Assembly: GCF_000764305.2 (NCBI RefSeq)
Contig: NW_025932501.1
Location: 124,001 to 188,000 of the forward strand
Direction: 5' to 3'
DNA: 64,000 nt
From: Hyalella azteca
Taxonomy: Eukaryota > Arthropoda > Malacostraca > Amphipoda > Hyalellidae
Part shown: piece after piece, positions 37,054 through 49,020 of the stretch
Layout of the letters: every line of letters begins with the position of its first letter
Position numbering within the stretch: the first letter of the stretch is position 1
Notes under the pieces: generated by a model
Databases searched by the model: none
Told to the model about the DNA's origin: nothing
What the model saw: only the letters and a program-made list of their open reading frames with translations
Made by a program: the position numbers and the translations under genes

Positions 37054-37300
37054 TTGTTCGTCCAAACTCCCGCCGAGCTCATTTACCTCCTAAATTTCCT
37101 GCCAACCGAAGATGCATGGCACATGCTTTTTCAACCTCAGGGCAGTGGATATCCGGAAGCACATTCGAACTTGGAGCAGCTACTCGTTCATTATGCTAAT
37201 TATCGTGGAGCAAATTGTCTGCTGCGAGACGATGCATCGCACGTACTTCTGCATCCTCCGGGCATGGGATAACCGGAAGCGTATTTGAACTTCAGGCTGC
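37054..37300 (+). pseudogene. remnant with an in-frame 120-bp (40-residue) duplication broken by a stop
   Basis: Positions 37111-37180 and 37231-37300 are diverged copies offset by exactly 120 bp. In the open frame the first copy reads EDAWHMLFQPQGSGYPEA and the second DDASHVLLHPPGMG, then a TAA where the first copy has TAT (Tyr). After the stop the second copy still reads PEAYLNF, parallel to PEAHSNL. So the frame is kept across the unit but ended by one nonsense change. The frame starts at a TTG, not an ATG, and I do not recognise the protein. It could be a decayed repetitive gene or element fragment, or chance. Confidence 0.3.
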
Positions 37301-40300
37301 GGCTGATTACTGGAGGAAGAAAGAAGATGGTGCATATCTCAAGAAATTATGAGTGACTGCAGTAAACTCTTCTTATTTCACATAAAATATATGCGAAATA
37401 CTATGTACGCTATGTGCGAATTTTTCGCAGAGAGCATTTTTGAACAAGGAGAGCTTATTCGTAATTTTTAAACACGGTTGAACACAAATATTTTGAAAAC
37501 TTCCATGGCTTTAACTGAATCTTCTTGGGAACAAGTAAATGGTTGCTTGTGAAAATAGGAGCCTTAATTGTATATTTGGCACGCCTTTGTCTTCGCACTG
37601 AGAATTTATATTCCTGATGTGGAGAAGAAAACATGTGTCATCTTTATTCATGTTTATATATTTTTTTTTAAATACCACGATTTGCTGAATGAATTTTATA
37701 TCGAGTGTGATTAATTGTATCACTAAATTATATTGACTTTTCTCTGTTGCTTTAGTGCGTTTAATTTGTGGTTCAATTACGTTTGAATATTTCGGCTAAA
37801 AAATTATTGGACAGCCTTTTGTGACGTCTCGTTCTCAGCAAAACGAATATTCCCTTTTCGTTAATTAACAGTGATCTTATCAGCAGATAAGTTCCAACCC
37901 AAGACTGAGTCTTAGTTCTCTAGTGCAGTAAAATAACCTAACTGGCTGAACAACTGTACTTTATTGGCTCCACAACTGTACTTTATTGGCTCCACAACTG
38001 TACTTTATTGGCTCCACAACTGAACTTTATTGGCTCCACATTGTAAGCTTCTTCAGGGCAGTAGCTCGTGCATGAAATTTTCGGGATCTTTTATTTTCGA
38101 ACTCGATTTTCTATGTAATTTAAGTTTCTTTAAAGTGACTTGCTTATTTGTTTCCAAATTTTCTAATTGTTCAATTATTCTTCGTTGTTCTCCTGTAGTT
38201 TCAGGCGACTCGAATGACGAATGACTACTTAGGTGAAAATAATTATGGAATGGCAGAAACTATAAGCTGGCTGATGGGGATTCTGGGTTGAAGCTACTGC
38301 TCAAAATCTGCATGTCTTCACGAATATGAAAGCCATTCTACGTAATTTAAAGGTCTTTTTGCGCTAATGGCGTAAAAGGCTTATGTCGCGCTTTTCCTTT
38401 CATATTAGGTGACTCCAAATAATGTAATAAGACCATAGTGGTAATAGAATTTGTAATAATTTTAGCGACTACTATTGAGATAGCGACTTGATGATTTCAG
38501 GGTAGTACAATGCATTCAATTGAAAATCCTTAACAGAAGAACTTTTCGCCACAGCACTATTTTGAAGTTCAATATTTGAGTCTTTCAGTATAGCCGTTCA
38601 TATATAATTGATATATGTATTTTTTTATGAAGAAAGTCGCAGTCAAACGCTTCGTCCCTCGACCACCAGGCTCTAATGTTAATGACCAAAGTTTAGATAA
38701 AAAGATTACATCCTTGGACGTTGCAGGTGTATTTTGCCTTGCAATTCTTGAAACTGAAAGGAGGGCGCATCAAAGTAAAATATTTAACTTAACTTCAAGC
38801 AAATGTTACAAGCTTTTTAAGTTAGCAAATTGCAGTATTCGATGCACTAAACTCGGGTTGCAATTTTTTTTACTATACTTCACTTGCTGTCTGAACCTAA
38901 TTTTAATAAACTATTCTCGACAGTCTCTTGCCGCAGAGTTGCAGTCATTTCTCTTTTGTTTAATATTTATAGAAAAATCCGTTGTTGTACCATTCAATAT
39001 CTGAAATTCTTTAGTCAGTTTTTGATAGTTTACACGAGTCTTGCGATTAGCGTATGAGTGTTATAATCGGAATATTTTCTTACTATACATCATGTATCGT
39101 GGGATTTAGAATATTTGTTAATAAAGCCTAATGAACTTGCCTAACATTTATTGTTGTTTTCATGTTCCACATTAATTGGCATTCTACTAATTCGACATCA
39201 ATTAATTATCCTTGTAATACCGGATTGAAAATTCTTTTACTTATTTATTTTAAATGCTATGTTGAGTTGATGACACTTGTTTTCGTTGACACTTTCATGT
39301 TTTCATTATTAGTTTTAAAGACAGGACAGGAGGCTTTTCGTTCGACGTTCGTGCTGACGTAGTATGAACAGAATTTAATATAAGTTTTGAGCGAGAGCAG
39401 CAACCGGCTTCCTTTATCTCAATTAAGGCACTCAGGTGATGTAGGGAAGCTTACACCTTTTCTTCTCGGAGAGTTTCCTGTCTTAGGTCCTAAAACTTCG
39501 GACAATTGCTGTAGTTTGTCGGCCCTTTTTACGACTTAATTGAGGATGAAACATGGGACTTACGCGTACAAAGCCGCGATTTACAAGCATGAATATGTAT
39601 GGTGCAATGCTTCACACGTATACATACACATCTTCATACACATCTTATCGCTGCATCTACAATTTGAGTGTTAAAAAGTGGAACGAAGTCTGCCTTTATG
39701 ATCTCCAAGAAACTCACATGGCCTTAGAGCACCAAAGTTTGTATAATATTTAGGCATATTTCAATACAGGCTCATTATGTCAATACATTTAAATTTTAAA
39801 TGTTTTGCAGCCGTTCAGTAGTTACTCTACATCAGCGTTTTCGGTGCGACTGATGACGGTGATGTACGTAGTTCTGAAATTTATAGTAAAAATGAAATTG
39901 AATACAAAAACTAATTCGGTTCTAAAGACGTGAATATCAGAAGAGTTTCTCTGCTACAACTGATCAGTGCCTTTGAAATGAGATTTCAACGGCCTTCATC
40001 AACGGTTTCGGTCTTTATTTGATTGCATGTACATTTAATCAATATTTGGCGTGTGTTTCGATTCGACTATAAAATCTATTTGAAAACCTAAATAATTACT
40101 TTGGCATGACCACGACATTAAAGTCACAATGTGAGGTTTTGATGTGTCCAACATTTTATACCAATTGTGAAACTCATCGTCGCTTAATTGATCGATGAGG
40201 ATGCTGATTTAAATCGTTAGAAACTATAAGTGTAGTAAATTACATTGATATTAATTGATTTTTAGTAGATTGGAACTTGCTTCAAATGACGAAAACTTTC

Positions 40301-41180
40301 GGATATGCTTGCATGATATCTAAACTGGATGCAATGCTTACCAAGTCGCTGAGGCGGCAGCTTAGCAGCTGCTTGTATGACTAAGCAACTCGCAACCCGC
40401 GTGACTAAGCAGATTGTCAGTCGTGACAATGCTGCCTTAATTATTTCATTTTTCACTTGCTTCTTACTAGCACAGGTAAGGTCATCACATCGTGGAGGTA
40501 TGCAATATTGCATGGGTTTTTATTTGTTTGTTGCTTGATTGTTCATGAAGTCAAACATTAAATCTGACCAAAAATTTACACAACTGCTGTAGAATGAATT
40601 ACTCGATCGTGTAATAATATGAAAAACAAGATAGCAGATCTAAAGTCTGTAAAGATAATTGTCAGCAAGTATCAGCACCCATGACACGTAGCAATTTTTG
40701 TCAAGTCGCTCACTATAATTAAAAGATTGATCGAATAAATGATGCTTGTAGATTGTGAAGATTTGCACTATCACTGCCTGCGCGTCAACTTCGGAACCGG
40801 CGATATATATGCTCTTTTTCCTTTCGAATAAAAATAATTTTCTATAGTTTTGAGACCAAAATTTATGCCTCACCTGCAGAGTACAACATTAATGTTGGAT
40901 AATCATGTTCAGTATTAATAGCTATTATTAATTTCATTCTCTTGAACCGGCAATGCTTACGGGCGACGGATTTACTACAAATCGAAATGGGTGATGTATA
41001 TACTGCATTGACTTCAGTTGATTTTATATTTGCTATTTGAGAATTTAAAACTACGAAGATGGAAAAATGGCACTCATTTCGTGCCTAGTTAAACACTTAA
41101 CAACAGGAGTTATTTCGAAATAGATAAAGCTATTGATCAACATATTGCTCGAAGATGTACCTAGCTAAGTAGGATAAAAA
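37301..41180. other. AT-rich intronic or intergenic stretch
   Basis: Nothing recognisable as an exon. The 129-codon plus-strand frame at 38615-39004 is Lys/Phe/Leu-rich, as expected from AT-rich DNA. The 22-bp repeat at 37951-38038 is listed separately. Confidence 0.5.
37951..38038 (+). repeat. 22-bp tandem repeat, four copies, each with an inverted CCAAT box
   Basis: Four consecutive 22-bp units CAACTGTACTTTATTGGCTC(CA) (37951, 37973, 37995, 38017), the last with one substitution (TGAACT). Each holds ATTGG, the reverse complement of CCAAT, at a regular 22-bp spacing. A regulatory role (NF-Y type sites) is speculative. Confidence 0.9.
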
Positions 41181-41700
41181 GCAGCGCATGTATAGCAGCA
41201 GCCCCAGCACAGGAACAGCAGCAGCGCGTGTATAGCAGCAGCCCCAGCGCAGGAACAGCAGCAGCGCGTGTATAGCAGCAGCCCCAGCGCAGGAACAGCA
41301 GCAGCGCGTGTATAGCAGCAGCCCCAGCACAGGAACAGCAGCAGCGCGTGTATAGCAGCAGCCCCAGCGCAGGAACAGCAGCAGCGCGTGTATAGCAGCA
41401 GCCCCAGCACAGGAACAGCAGCAGCGCGTGTATAGCAGCAGTCCCAGCACAGGAACAACAACAGCGCGTGTATAGCAGCAGTCCCAGCACAGGAACAACA
41501 GCAGCGCGTGTATAGCAGCAGTCCCAGCACAGGAACAACAGCAGCGCGTGTATAGCAGCAGTCCCAGCACAGGAACAACAGCAGCGCGTGTATAGCAGCA
41601 GTCCCAGCACAGGAACAACAGCAGCGCGTGTATGGCAGCAGTCCTAGCACAGGAACAACAACAGCAGTCCCAGCACAGGAACAACAGCAGCGCGTGTATA
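41181..41700. repeat. 40-bp minisatellite, about 13 copies
   Basis: Units of 40 bp with core GCAGCGCGTGTATAGCAGCA, then GYCCCAGCRCAGGAACARCA. The left half has GCCCCAGC and AACAGC, while the right half has GTCCCAGC and AACAAC, giving two sub-families with a switch near 41440. Forty is not a multiple of 3, so three overlapping minus-strand frames show the same repeated peptide (AAIHALLLFL, CSCAGT). These are repeat shadows. Confidence 0.9.
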
Positions 41701-44700
41701 ATAGTAGTGTGAGGTGTGGTGACGCTGTGAGGTGTAATGAGGATGTGAGGTCGTGAGAGTAAAATATTGGTTATGAAGAACAACACAATTATAAATAACC
41801 AGCATACGCCATTTGTTTCATGTTTTGAGTAGATATTCAACCTCAGCAAACTTTACACGTTTCAGAGGTAAACAGTACAGCGGCTACAATACTTCAATGT
41901 AAAAAATCTAAAGTTAGTTGGTCGCTCAAGGTGCACAATGTGCAGGTGCTACTGACAACGCAAGTGTAAAACCAGAACAAAAGCCGCTCAGTTGAAGCGT
42001 GTACATCTAAGCGGCTCTCAGTGGTGAGGTAAACCAAGAGAAGCTCAAAGGGTCACTTCAGCTGTATTCCACATATAGCTGCTGAGGTCAGTGCAGGTGT
42101 AAAACAACACAGCAGTACAAATAAGAGCAGGAGGGAGGAGCAAAGTTGAGGTGTTGAAGAGGCGGTCCAAAGGGCGGGATTGGCGAGCACGGCCGGCGTA
42201 AGGGCGGCTATGCGCGCGGCAGCGGCGGCGGTGATTACAGCAGGTCAAACAGTGGCTTGGTAGCGGCCAACAGCGAAGCTGGTGCGGCAGCGCACTCGCA
42301 TCCTATTGTCTTGACTCACTGAAACTATAACAACTTGGCTCCCTCATTGAACTTATCTCGTCTCAGGTTACAAGTCACAACTTTGCTTCTTGTTTTGATT
42401 GTCTAATGCACGCGAGAGCTTCAGTGAATAGATTATCCATGTTATGTTCGTCGTGTGCAGTGTTTTGGAAAACATTAATAATTAATTGTACTGTTTGATT
42501 GTCATTCACGAAGCAGTACTCGTTCATGAAAGGAACGAGTACTGATTAAAATAAGATTTGGTCGTGTGCAACTCATGTGGAAAGGCTCTACTTCACACAT
42601 ATGAACACATATATTATAATACGTTTCAATGTATAATATACAATCCGTTTCATAATACGAGTTCCTACAAACGTGGTCTGTGCTCTTGTCCTTGAAATTT
42701 GTATATCGCCCACGTGTGTAGTAGAGCTTTACCGTCTATCTCCAAATTTTCGTTTTGTTGTTTAAATTTAACATTTTCCCATTTTTTCATAGATACCAAA
42801 TTTGTCTCTCTATAACACATGTAAGATTCGGAAAAACGTGATACATTTTTGTGTGCAATATCGAACAGACTAAATCTTCTTGCAAGCTTTAAAGGCAGAT
42901 GAATTCTGTGCAATATTTACTGTGCCAATATACAACTTAGTGACGTACTTTAAATTTGAAAATTTTTGTCCGAAGTGCTGGGTTTTCTTCTTTCACGTCG
43001 ATCGTGTTTAAAGCCTATTTGCGGTTGATTAAATTATTTGGACTGTAATAAGTAAATCTGCCTACTTCGAACTATTTGGTTGAAATGAAATTGTGCATTG
43101 GAAGGAAAGCAAGTACCGCTAAGGAAAGAAAGCAAAGGAAAGAACGCAGTTAAAGTACTGAAAATATCCTCTCGTTGTGTTCATGACAGCGACGAACTTC
43201 TTGCGCTGAACGTACGTTGGCTTCTGTTCTGGGACAGTGCGAGTTCGCCTAGCAACACTTCTTGGCCTGGATTACAGACCTTATTATTCACAGCTTTGAA
43301 ATCCACTTTGCCTTGAATGTCAGCTCGGATCGGTGGCTGAAATAATCACCTGTAAATAATTCTACGATAAATGTCCAGCGGAAGAGGATTTTCGTATAAA
43401 GATTTGTAATGACAGCAATGGAAGTAACTTCCTTGTTGTCACCAGGACCTCTACATCACCTCCCTACACCTCCCAGTCCATGGCAGGAATCACCGGTGAG
43501 ATTAACTTTTACAGTCAAAAAATTTATTATGCATCAATAATTATCATAATATTTGTTGTCATTGCCAAACTATTGTTGGCTGGCAGGGTCGACTAAAATG
43601 TTTAGCCAATATTCGGAAATTAAATTTTAATGTTTTAATTTCATAACAATCGGTATTTTTCAAATTTGATCTGACTCTCTTGTACCGTGGAATCCGTTTA
43701 AATCGACCATGGCTGACTTTGATGACGAGTAAACGTTTTTCCAATACATGGTTTATGTTAGAATTTCCGAACTTTGTTAACTTTTCAAATTACTATATAA
43801 TGACCGTTTTTAATACGCTTGGCATTCAAACAATTCTAGACTTTAAACATTCATTATTGTTTTAGTTCAATACAAAGTATTCCAATTCAATTTTCTTGGG
43901 GTGTTTCAACCAGCCAATAGTTATCTCTCCGTTGCCGTCGTTGCTCTTCCCTCGCGTGTTTGAGAGCATTTCTCATTCCGTCTAGACTATCAAGTTTCGT
44001 AGGCTTTTACCGTCTCGAGTTTCCGCAGGTGCTCAGCCCTTTTAATGTTGAGTTCTGTGGATAATTCCGGCTCTGTCCCAGACGCCAGGACACCTGTCTG
44101 GCACTATTAAATTCTCCTGCGGAGCTCGTACAATCTTCCTACGCCTGATAAAGATTTTTCGACTGTTGTCATCCTGTGCATGATATTTTCCTTCTCAGAA
44201 CGAAATTATGTTATAGGAAAATCAACTTCTGTATGAGATACAACTGCCGAAAGAAAACGTGAGCCCTTTATACATTTTCTACGGTTTGTTTGTTGGGGAA
44301 ATTGTTACTAAGTCGCCTAGCTGAACGGGTAAATATGTTTCAGGAATGACAAAATTCAGTTAAAACTTTTTATGCTCTCCCATTTGCATTCCTTAATTAT
44401 GAGGCGTTGCGTGAGGATGCCCTTCGGTTTCATTGAAAAAGCCCACTCCAACGTTCAATCTCATTTCCTAGTACTGAACATCAATATATAGTAGCTTCAC
44501 GATAATTTGATTTTGCTTGATAACAACGTTGAATTTTTTGTACAAATTGTAGAGGGAAAATCAACAAGCAGCTAGGGAGCCAACGACAAGCAAATGTGTC
44601 ACTGTGGTCCACAGACTTCTATGCTGGTTGTTGTTCGGGATTTTCGATCGTGAACAGAAAGCTCACGACTCGAGGCCTAGCAGTGAAGTATAAACTACTT

Positions 44701-46119
44701 GAACAGGTCGAGGGAGCCAGAGGAGCAACACCTGCTCCTGAGATCTTAGCAAATCGAGCTTCTCCATTGGTCAGTTTGCCACGGCAGCACCTGGCGTCTA
44801 TTCGGGCATCTTCGAGTTTGTATCACTTCTTGACCGTGCTCACTGAAGGTCAAAAATATTTTGATGTTAGGTGATCAATTATACGATGTTATAGGACAAA
44901 TTGACCCCCCATTAGTCGGTAACATCCTCTCTGCAGTATAGGCTTCGTGGGCAAGTCTCCAGTAAATGCAGTAATGTAAATTGACAATTCCTATCACCTA
45001 GCAAGACTTTCTCTGTCTCAAAGATTTTCTAAGTGTATTTAGAATAGAACTTCAGTGCCCAATCTCTGTTGAACGTGACCATTTGATTGCCGTTAAAGGC
45101 TTTGCGCTCGTTTAGGCAACTCAACGCAGCAATGGTGGCTCACTTTACCCATTCTTCGCGTGCTTCTGACCTAAGTGTTTATCGCGTGCCCATTTCTCTT
45201 AGGATATTTGCATCGAGCATTTTGCTGGACATTAAATGGTCCAGAGTTGGCCGCATTTATTTCTTCGATTTTTCTCATCTTCCCAAAACTTTGTTGTAGA
45301 AGGCTTAAAATTACGATTCTAGTGGTTCCGTCGAGTTAATATATCGACCAAATCGTGGCCAGTGTTGTACAACCGATCATTAAAACACCAAATTTTGAAA
45401 CGATGTGCATCTCGACGGGCATCTGCATGACAACACTGTCCGGTCTCCTGGAATTGATACCAGTTTCAATACAGACAGTCTAGCAACTACTTAAACATGT
45501 CATTCATTTTAAAAACTATGAACAGAAACTAAATCCTTCTTGATATGATTATCTTAAGGATGATTTATAATTTAGACTTAATATTTAAATTGTTCAAATA
45601 ACCACGAGCCTCTCTACTCATTGTGCTGGAGATCAGATAACGTCGCTTAAAGGATTTCTGCTCGGTCTGTTGTGAAGATGCCACGAGTAACGTTTAATGG
45701 CCATCGAACTGTAATCTCATATAGCTGGCGTTCAATTTAAAATCCTGGCCCTTATATGTATTGCATATCAAACACGTTTCACATAAAATATAACACATGT
45801 ACAAGTAATATATGTCCGGTACGTTGGCCATAATATCCTGTGCCATCGTAAGTGATTTATTAAAAAGGAGTAAATAAGCTTTATTTGTGGTGGCATGCAC
45901 GGATGACTGCGCTGCCAATACAGAGGCGGTCATCCATCGCAAGCGAGGGGCTCTCTCGCTTTCTCATCCGGTTGCTGGAATTGCCCTGCCCGTGCACGGA
46001 AGGAAGGTTTATCGGTGGCCAATGGCCGGCTAGCGATCAGCCGACGATAATTCGTCGATGATTTTCCTTTACACGGTGCATGGCGTGGTCGCTCATTTGC
46101 TGTCACCGCCACTCAATGG
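41701..46119. other. AT-rich stretch with one GC-rich patch
   Basis: A compact GC/CpG-rich patch at 42140-42300 (GGGCGGG, GGCGGCTATGCGCGCGGCAG) could be a small promoter or an old element. No initiator or exon can be tied to it. The remainder is AT-rich with no supportable exon. 44819-44891 is one copy of a dispersed repeat listed separately. Confidence 0.45.
44819..44891 (+). repeat. dispersed repeat C, copy 1
   Basis: Shares GTATCACTT, GACCGTGCTCACTGAAG and TCAAAAATATTTTGATGTT with 50090-50166 in the same orientation 5.3 kb away. The second copy has four extra bases (CTAT) before AGGTGATCAATT. Element type unknown. Confidence 0.8.
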
Positions 46120-46124
46120 CAGGA

Positions 46125-46253
46125 AAAAACTCGACAATGGAGATGAATGGATATCTTAAACTCACAATTATTCACTGGAGTGAGTCGTCGAGACGGCTAC
46201 CAGTTATGAGGTAAACGCTTCTAAGAAATAATGGGTACATTTTTGTCATCATT
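46125..46253 (+). repeat. dispersed repeat A, copy 1
   Basis: About 128 bp starting AAAAACTCGACAATGGAG and ending GGGTACATTTTTGTCA. It recurs at 48106-48232 in direct orientation with about seven differences. No terminal inverted repeats are obvious. The 1.98-kb spacing of two direct copies would fit either two insertions or the ends of a larger element, but nothing element-like is encoded between them. Confidence 0.85.
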
Positions 46254-47919
46254 TTATTGCCGGTCTAGAGGTGAGGTGAAATGAAGAGCTTTTTGAAATT
46301 TCAGATGTACGGTCATTGGACGTGCTTCTGGGGAATATGTCTACTATAATTTTGCATTGTTTCATTGCCTGGCTCGGAATTAGGTGAGATTACAATGTTT
46401 TGCACTTGTTTCACGGGATACTTGATGGATACTTCGCATTAAAAGAAAACAAAAATATTGATATTCAACAAAGTAAGATAAACTTTCAGTTAGAACTGCC
46501 GGCACTCAACTGCGTCAGTTGCACGGCATAGAATTTAGGTAGCAAGTGGAGGTCTGAGTGAACATTTTGCTGCACGCAACGGTAATCAGTTCATCTTTAT
46601 AATCTTTATACTTATTGTGATAAGTGGCGAACTCCGTTCGTGACAACTATAAGAGTTAAGAGGTCAATTTACTCAACCCAGCTATTCAATATAGGAAGCC
46701 CTATTAAAAGAGCGAATATAACCTGTGAATTTTTCATGGCTCCTAAAAAGTTTTGGTTTATGCACAGGGTATCGTAATATTCCGTCGAGTATTTAATCAG
46801 TTATTTAACGACTGTAGTATATCAGTTCTGAATTGGATTGTGACTAGAGTGTCATAGTGTAATCACTTCGTTTAAGACAAATGCACAGTAATTGTTTATA
46901 TTAAATTCATAACAGTCAGACAAATTAATTTATGAGCTCTTTAAATTCTATCGATGAAATACTATTTCTCATTTAAGAGCTATAGTTAATGTCCAAGACC
47001 TTGACCCTTAGTTCGGCAATGGTTTTTGTACTGCGCGCTTTGATAACGACTAGGAATGCTGACCACGTGCGCAGCGTCGTTATTAGCGCATTTCTCCCAT
47101 ACAAAAATAACCTTTTTTGGATACTGAGCAAAGTTTTTCGATTCTATTAATTATCTTTTGAGCACAATATTTCCCAGGCTGCTACAGCCGATGTGAAATC
47201 TTCATTCCCATCCCAATTTATGTTCTTGAAATTATTATAATTATCGAAAAGTTATTGTTTGAATTTATCGCAATTCTCGGTGACATCTTGTATCTTTGGT
47301 GTTGAGTAGCAACGAATAAACCATAGACATGTAGCCGAGTTCCCTGCAAAGAATCAAGTAACCCTGCGATTATACAAGCAACGATGAATTCCTGTTGCGG
47401 ATATGACCGGACGCAACTTTTTATTTGTTCTCTGCGAGTAAATTGTGGAGCCTCCAATATGACATAAAAATGAACCCAATTAAAGATTTTAAGAGTGTAC
47501 GGGAGAGTCTTTAATAAGAGAAATAAAATAATTCGAAATAACCTCAAACCTACATATGGCTTGTCAGAAATGTTGAAACATCGTTCCAGCTGTGAATGAA
47601 TTAAATTTGCGAACGGGAAAAGTATAACAGATTGCAGAATGACTTGGGGAAAGTTAAATGTTAGCCAACTTCATTAAGGGGAATCCACGGTTGAATACAG
47701 CCAATTCCTGTGCGTGAAATTGAGAAGTGGAATAAGTGCGCGTCACCGAACCAGTTCCTGGCGAGTGTCGCCTGCGGATCGCCCCACTAGCCGCTGGGTA
47801 TCGTAGCGTACGTACGCCGTGGCGTAACGTAAACAACGATGAATCCCACCGCTGCGTTTGGCCTCCAGCCTCTTGTCTGCACGCGCTTGCCTTGCTGCTT
47901 GGCTTCTTGAGTCCTGGGG
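46254..47919. other. sequence between direct repeats A
   Basis: AT-rich apart from 47730-47900, with no reverse transcriptase, integrase or transposase signature in any frame. The overlapping frames at 47654-47923 and 47736-48020 occupy a GC-rich patch but encode nothing I recognise. Confidence 0.45.
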
Positions 47920-48057
47920 TCATAATTTCAAAACTCGCTGAGTTAACGCAAGTACTTACGCTCTATTTTCGTGTCTATGATTGGCGGAGTTTGCTTGAAA
48001 GGCCGTCAATGATTGGCTGATGAACTTACGATCTCTTAACTTTTTTGAAAGTATAGG
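47920..48057 (+). mobile_element. MITE-like element B, copy 1
   Basis: 138 bp, with ends CATAATTTCAAAACTCGC and TTTTTTGAAAGTATAGG that form imperfect terminal inverted repeats. The same-length copy at 52906-53043 is about 90% identical by eye. The body includes CTTACGCTCTATTTT and GGCCGTCAATGATTGGCTGA. There is no coding capacity, so it would be non-autonomous. A target-site duplication is not clear. Confidence 0.6.
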
Positions 48058-48105
48058 TCCTGGCGTCCCTTATAGACCGTCCCAGTGCCTGGTATGCGCT
48101 AGGAA

Positions 48106-48232
48106 AAACTCGACAATGGAGATGAATGGGTATTTAAAACTCACAATTATTCACTGGAGTGAGTCGTCGAGACGGCTACCAGTTAAGGGGTAAACGCTTC
48201 TAAGAAATAATGGGTACATTTTTGTCAATCAA
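48106..48232 (+). repeat. dispersed repeat A, copy 2
   Basis: Direct copy of 46125-46253 (GATGGATATCTTAAACTC becomes GATGGGTATTTAAAACTC; TTATGAGG becomes TTAAGGGG). It begins 48 bp after MITE-like element B copy 1, which suggests nested or hotspot insertion. Confidence 0.85.
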
Positions 48233-48263
48233 AAAATTAATCAATATCAAATATACCTTTATC

Positions 48264-48679
48264 AATCCGGACTGCTCAGTGAGCTTCTGATTTGCAACTG
48301 TTCGTCCACCTACTTAATGGATAAGTGTTCGTCGTGTACATGATTACATGCGAATATTTTATATATGTTATCAAAAAGACATGTTTACCATTTTATTCTT
48401 GAAATTGGTCATGGTAAGGTTTGAAGTTCAGAATGACCTTGAAGCAGTAAACTTTTTATCGCTGCAATGCTCTGAAAACTTTCAACTAATTTCATTTATA
48501 ACATAACATAACATAGTGATCTCGGCGCTGAAGCGTAGGTCTGATGTGGCCTGTCGCCGATTCTTTTGACATGTTCGCTGCTCCAGGTGGTATCGAATTT
48601 TCATTTCCTTACTTAATTTAGTAGAACATTAATTTTGGCAGCCTACAGAGAGCTTATAACACGAGGCATTGACAGAGTT
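48264..48679 (+). repeat. large tandem duplication, copy 1 (416 bp)
   Basis: Starts AATCCGGACTGCTCAG and ends GCATTGACAGAGTT, followed directly by copy 2. It contains about 70 bp (near 48500-48575, beginning with ACATAACATAACATAG) that copy 2 lacks. No exon. Confidence 0.9.
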
Positions 48680-49020
48680 AATCCGGACTGCTCAGTGAGC
48701 TTCTGATTTGCAACTGTTCGTCCACCTACTTAATGGATAAGTGTTCGTTGTGTACGTGATTACATGCGAATATTTTATATATGTTATCAAAAAGACATGT
48801 TTACCATTTTATTCTTAAAATTGGTCATGGTAAGGTTGAAGGATGACCTTGAAGCGGTAAACTTTTTATCGCTGCAATGTTCTGAAAACTTTCAACTGAT
48901 TTCATTTATGGCATGTTCGCTGCTCCAGGTGGTGTCGGATTTTCATTTCCTAACTTAATTTAGTAGAACATTAATTTTGGCAGCCTACAGAGAGCTTATA
49001 ACACGAGGCATTGACAGAGT
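48680..49020 (+). repeat. large tandem duplication, copy 2 (341 bp)
   Basis: Copy of 48264-48679 with few substitutions but lacking the internal block of about 70 bp. The junction GACAGAGTT|AATCCGG marks the tandem boundary at 48679/48680. Confidence 0.9.

Noticed and set aside
41130..41849. Minus-strand frames of 149-239 codons with repeated AAIHALLLFL
   Set aside because: Shadows of a 40-bp tandem repeat that is open in three phases. No domain, and the flanking residues are AT-rich noise.
46125..48232. Repeats A as the LTRs of a retrotransposon
   Set aside because: Only 128 bp long, no TG...CA ends, and no gag/pol coding, primer-binding site or polypurine tract between them.
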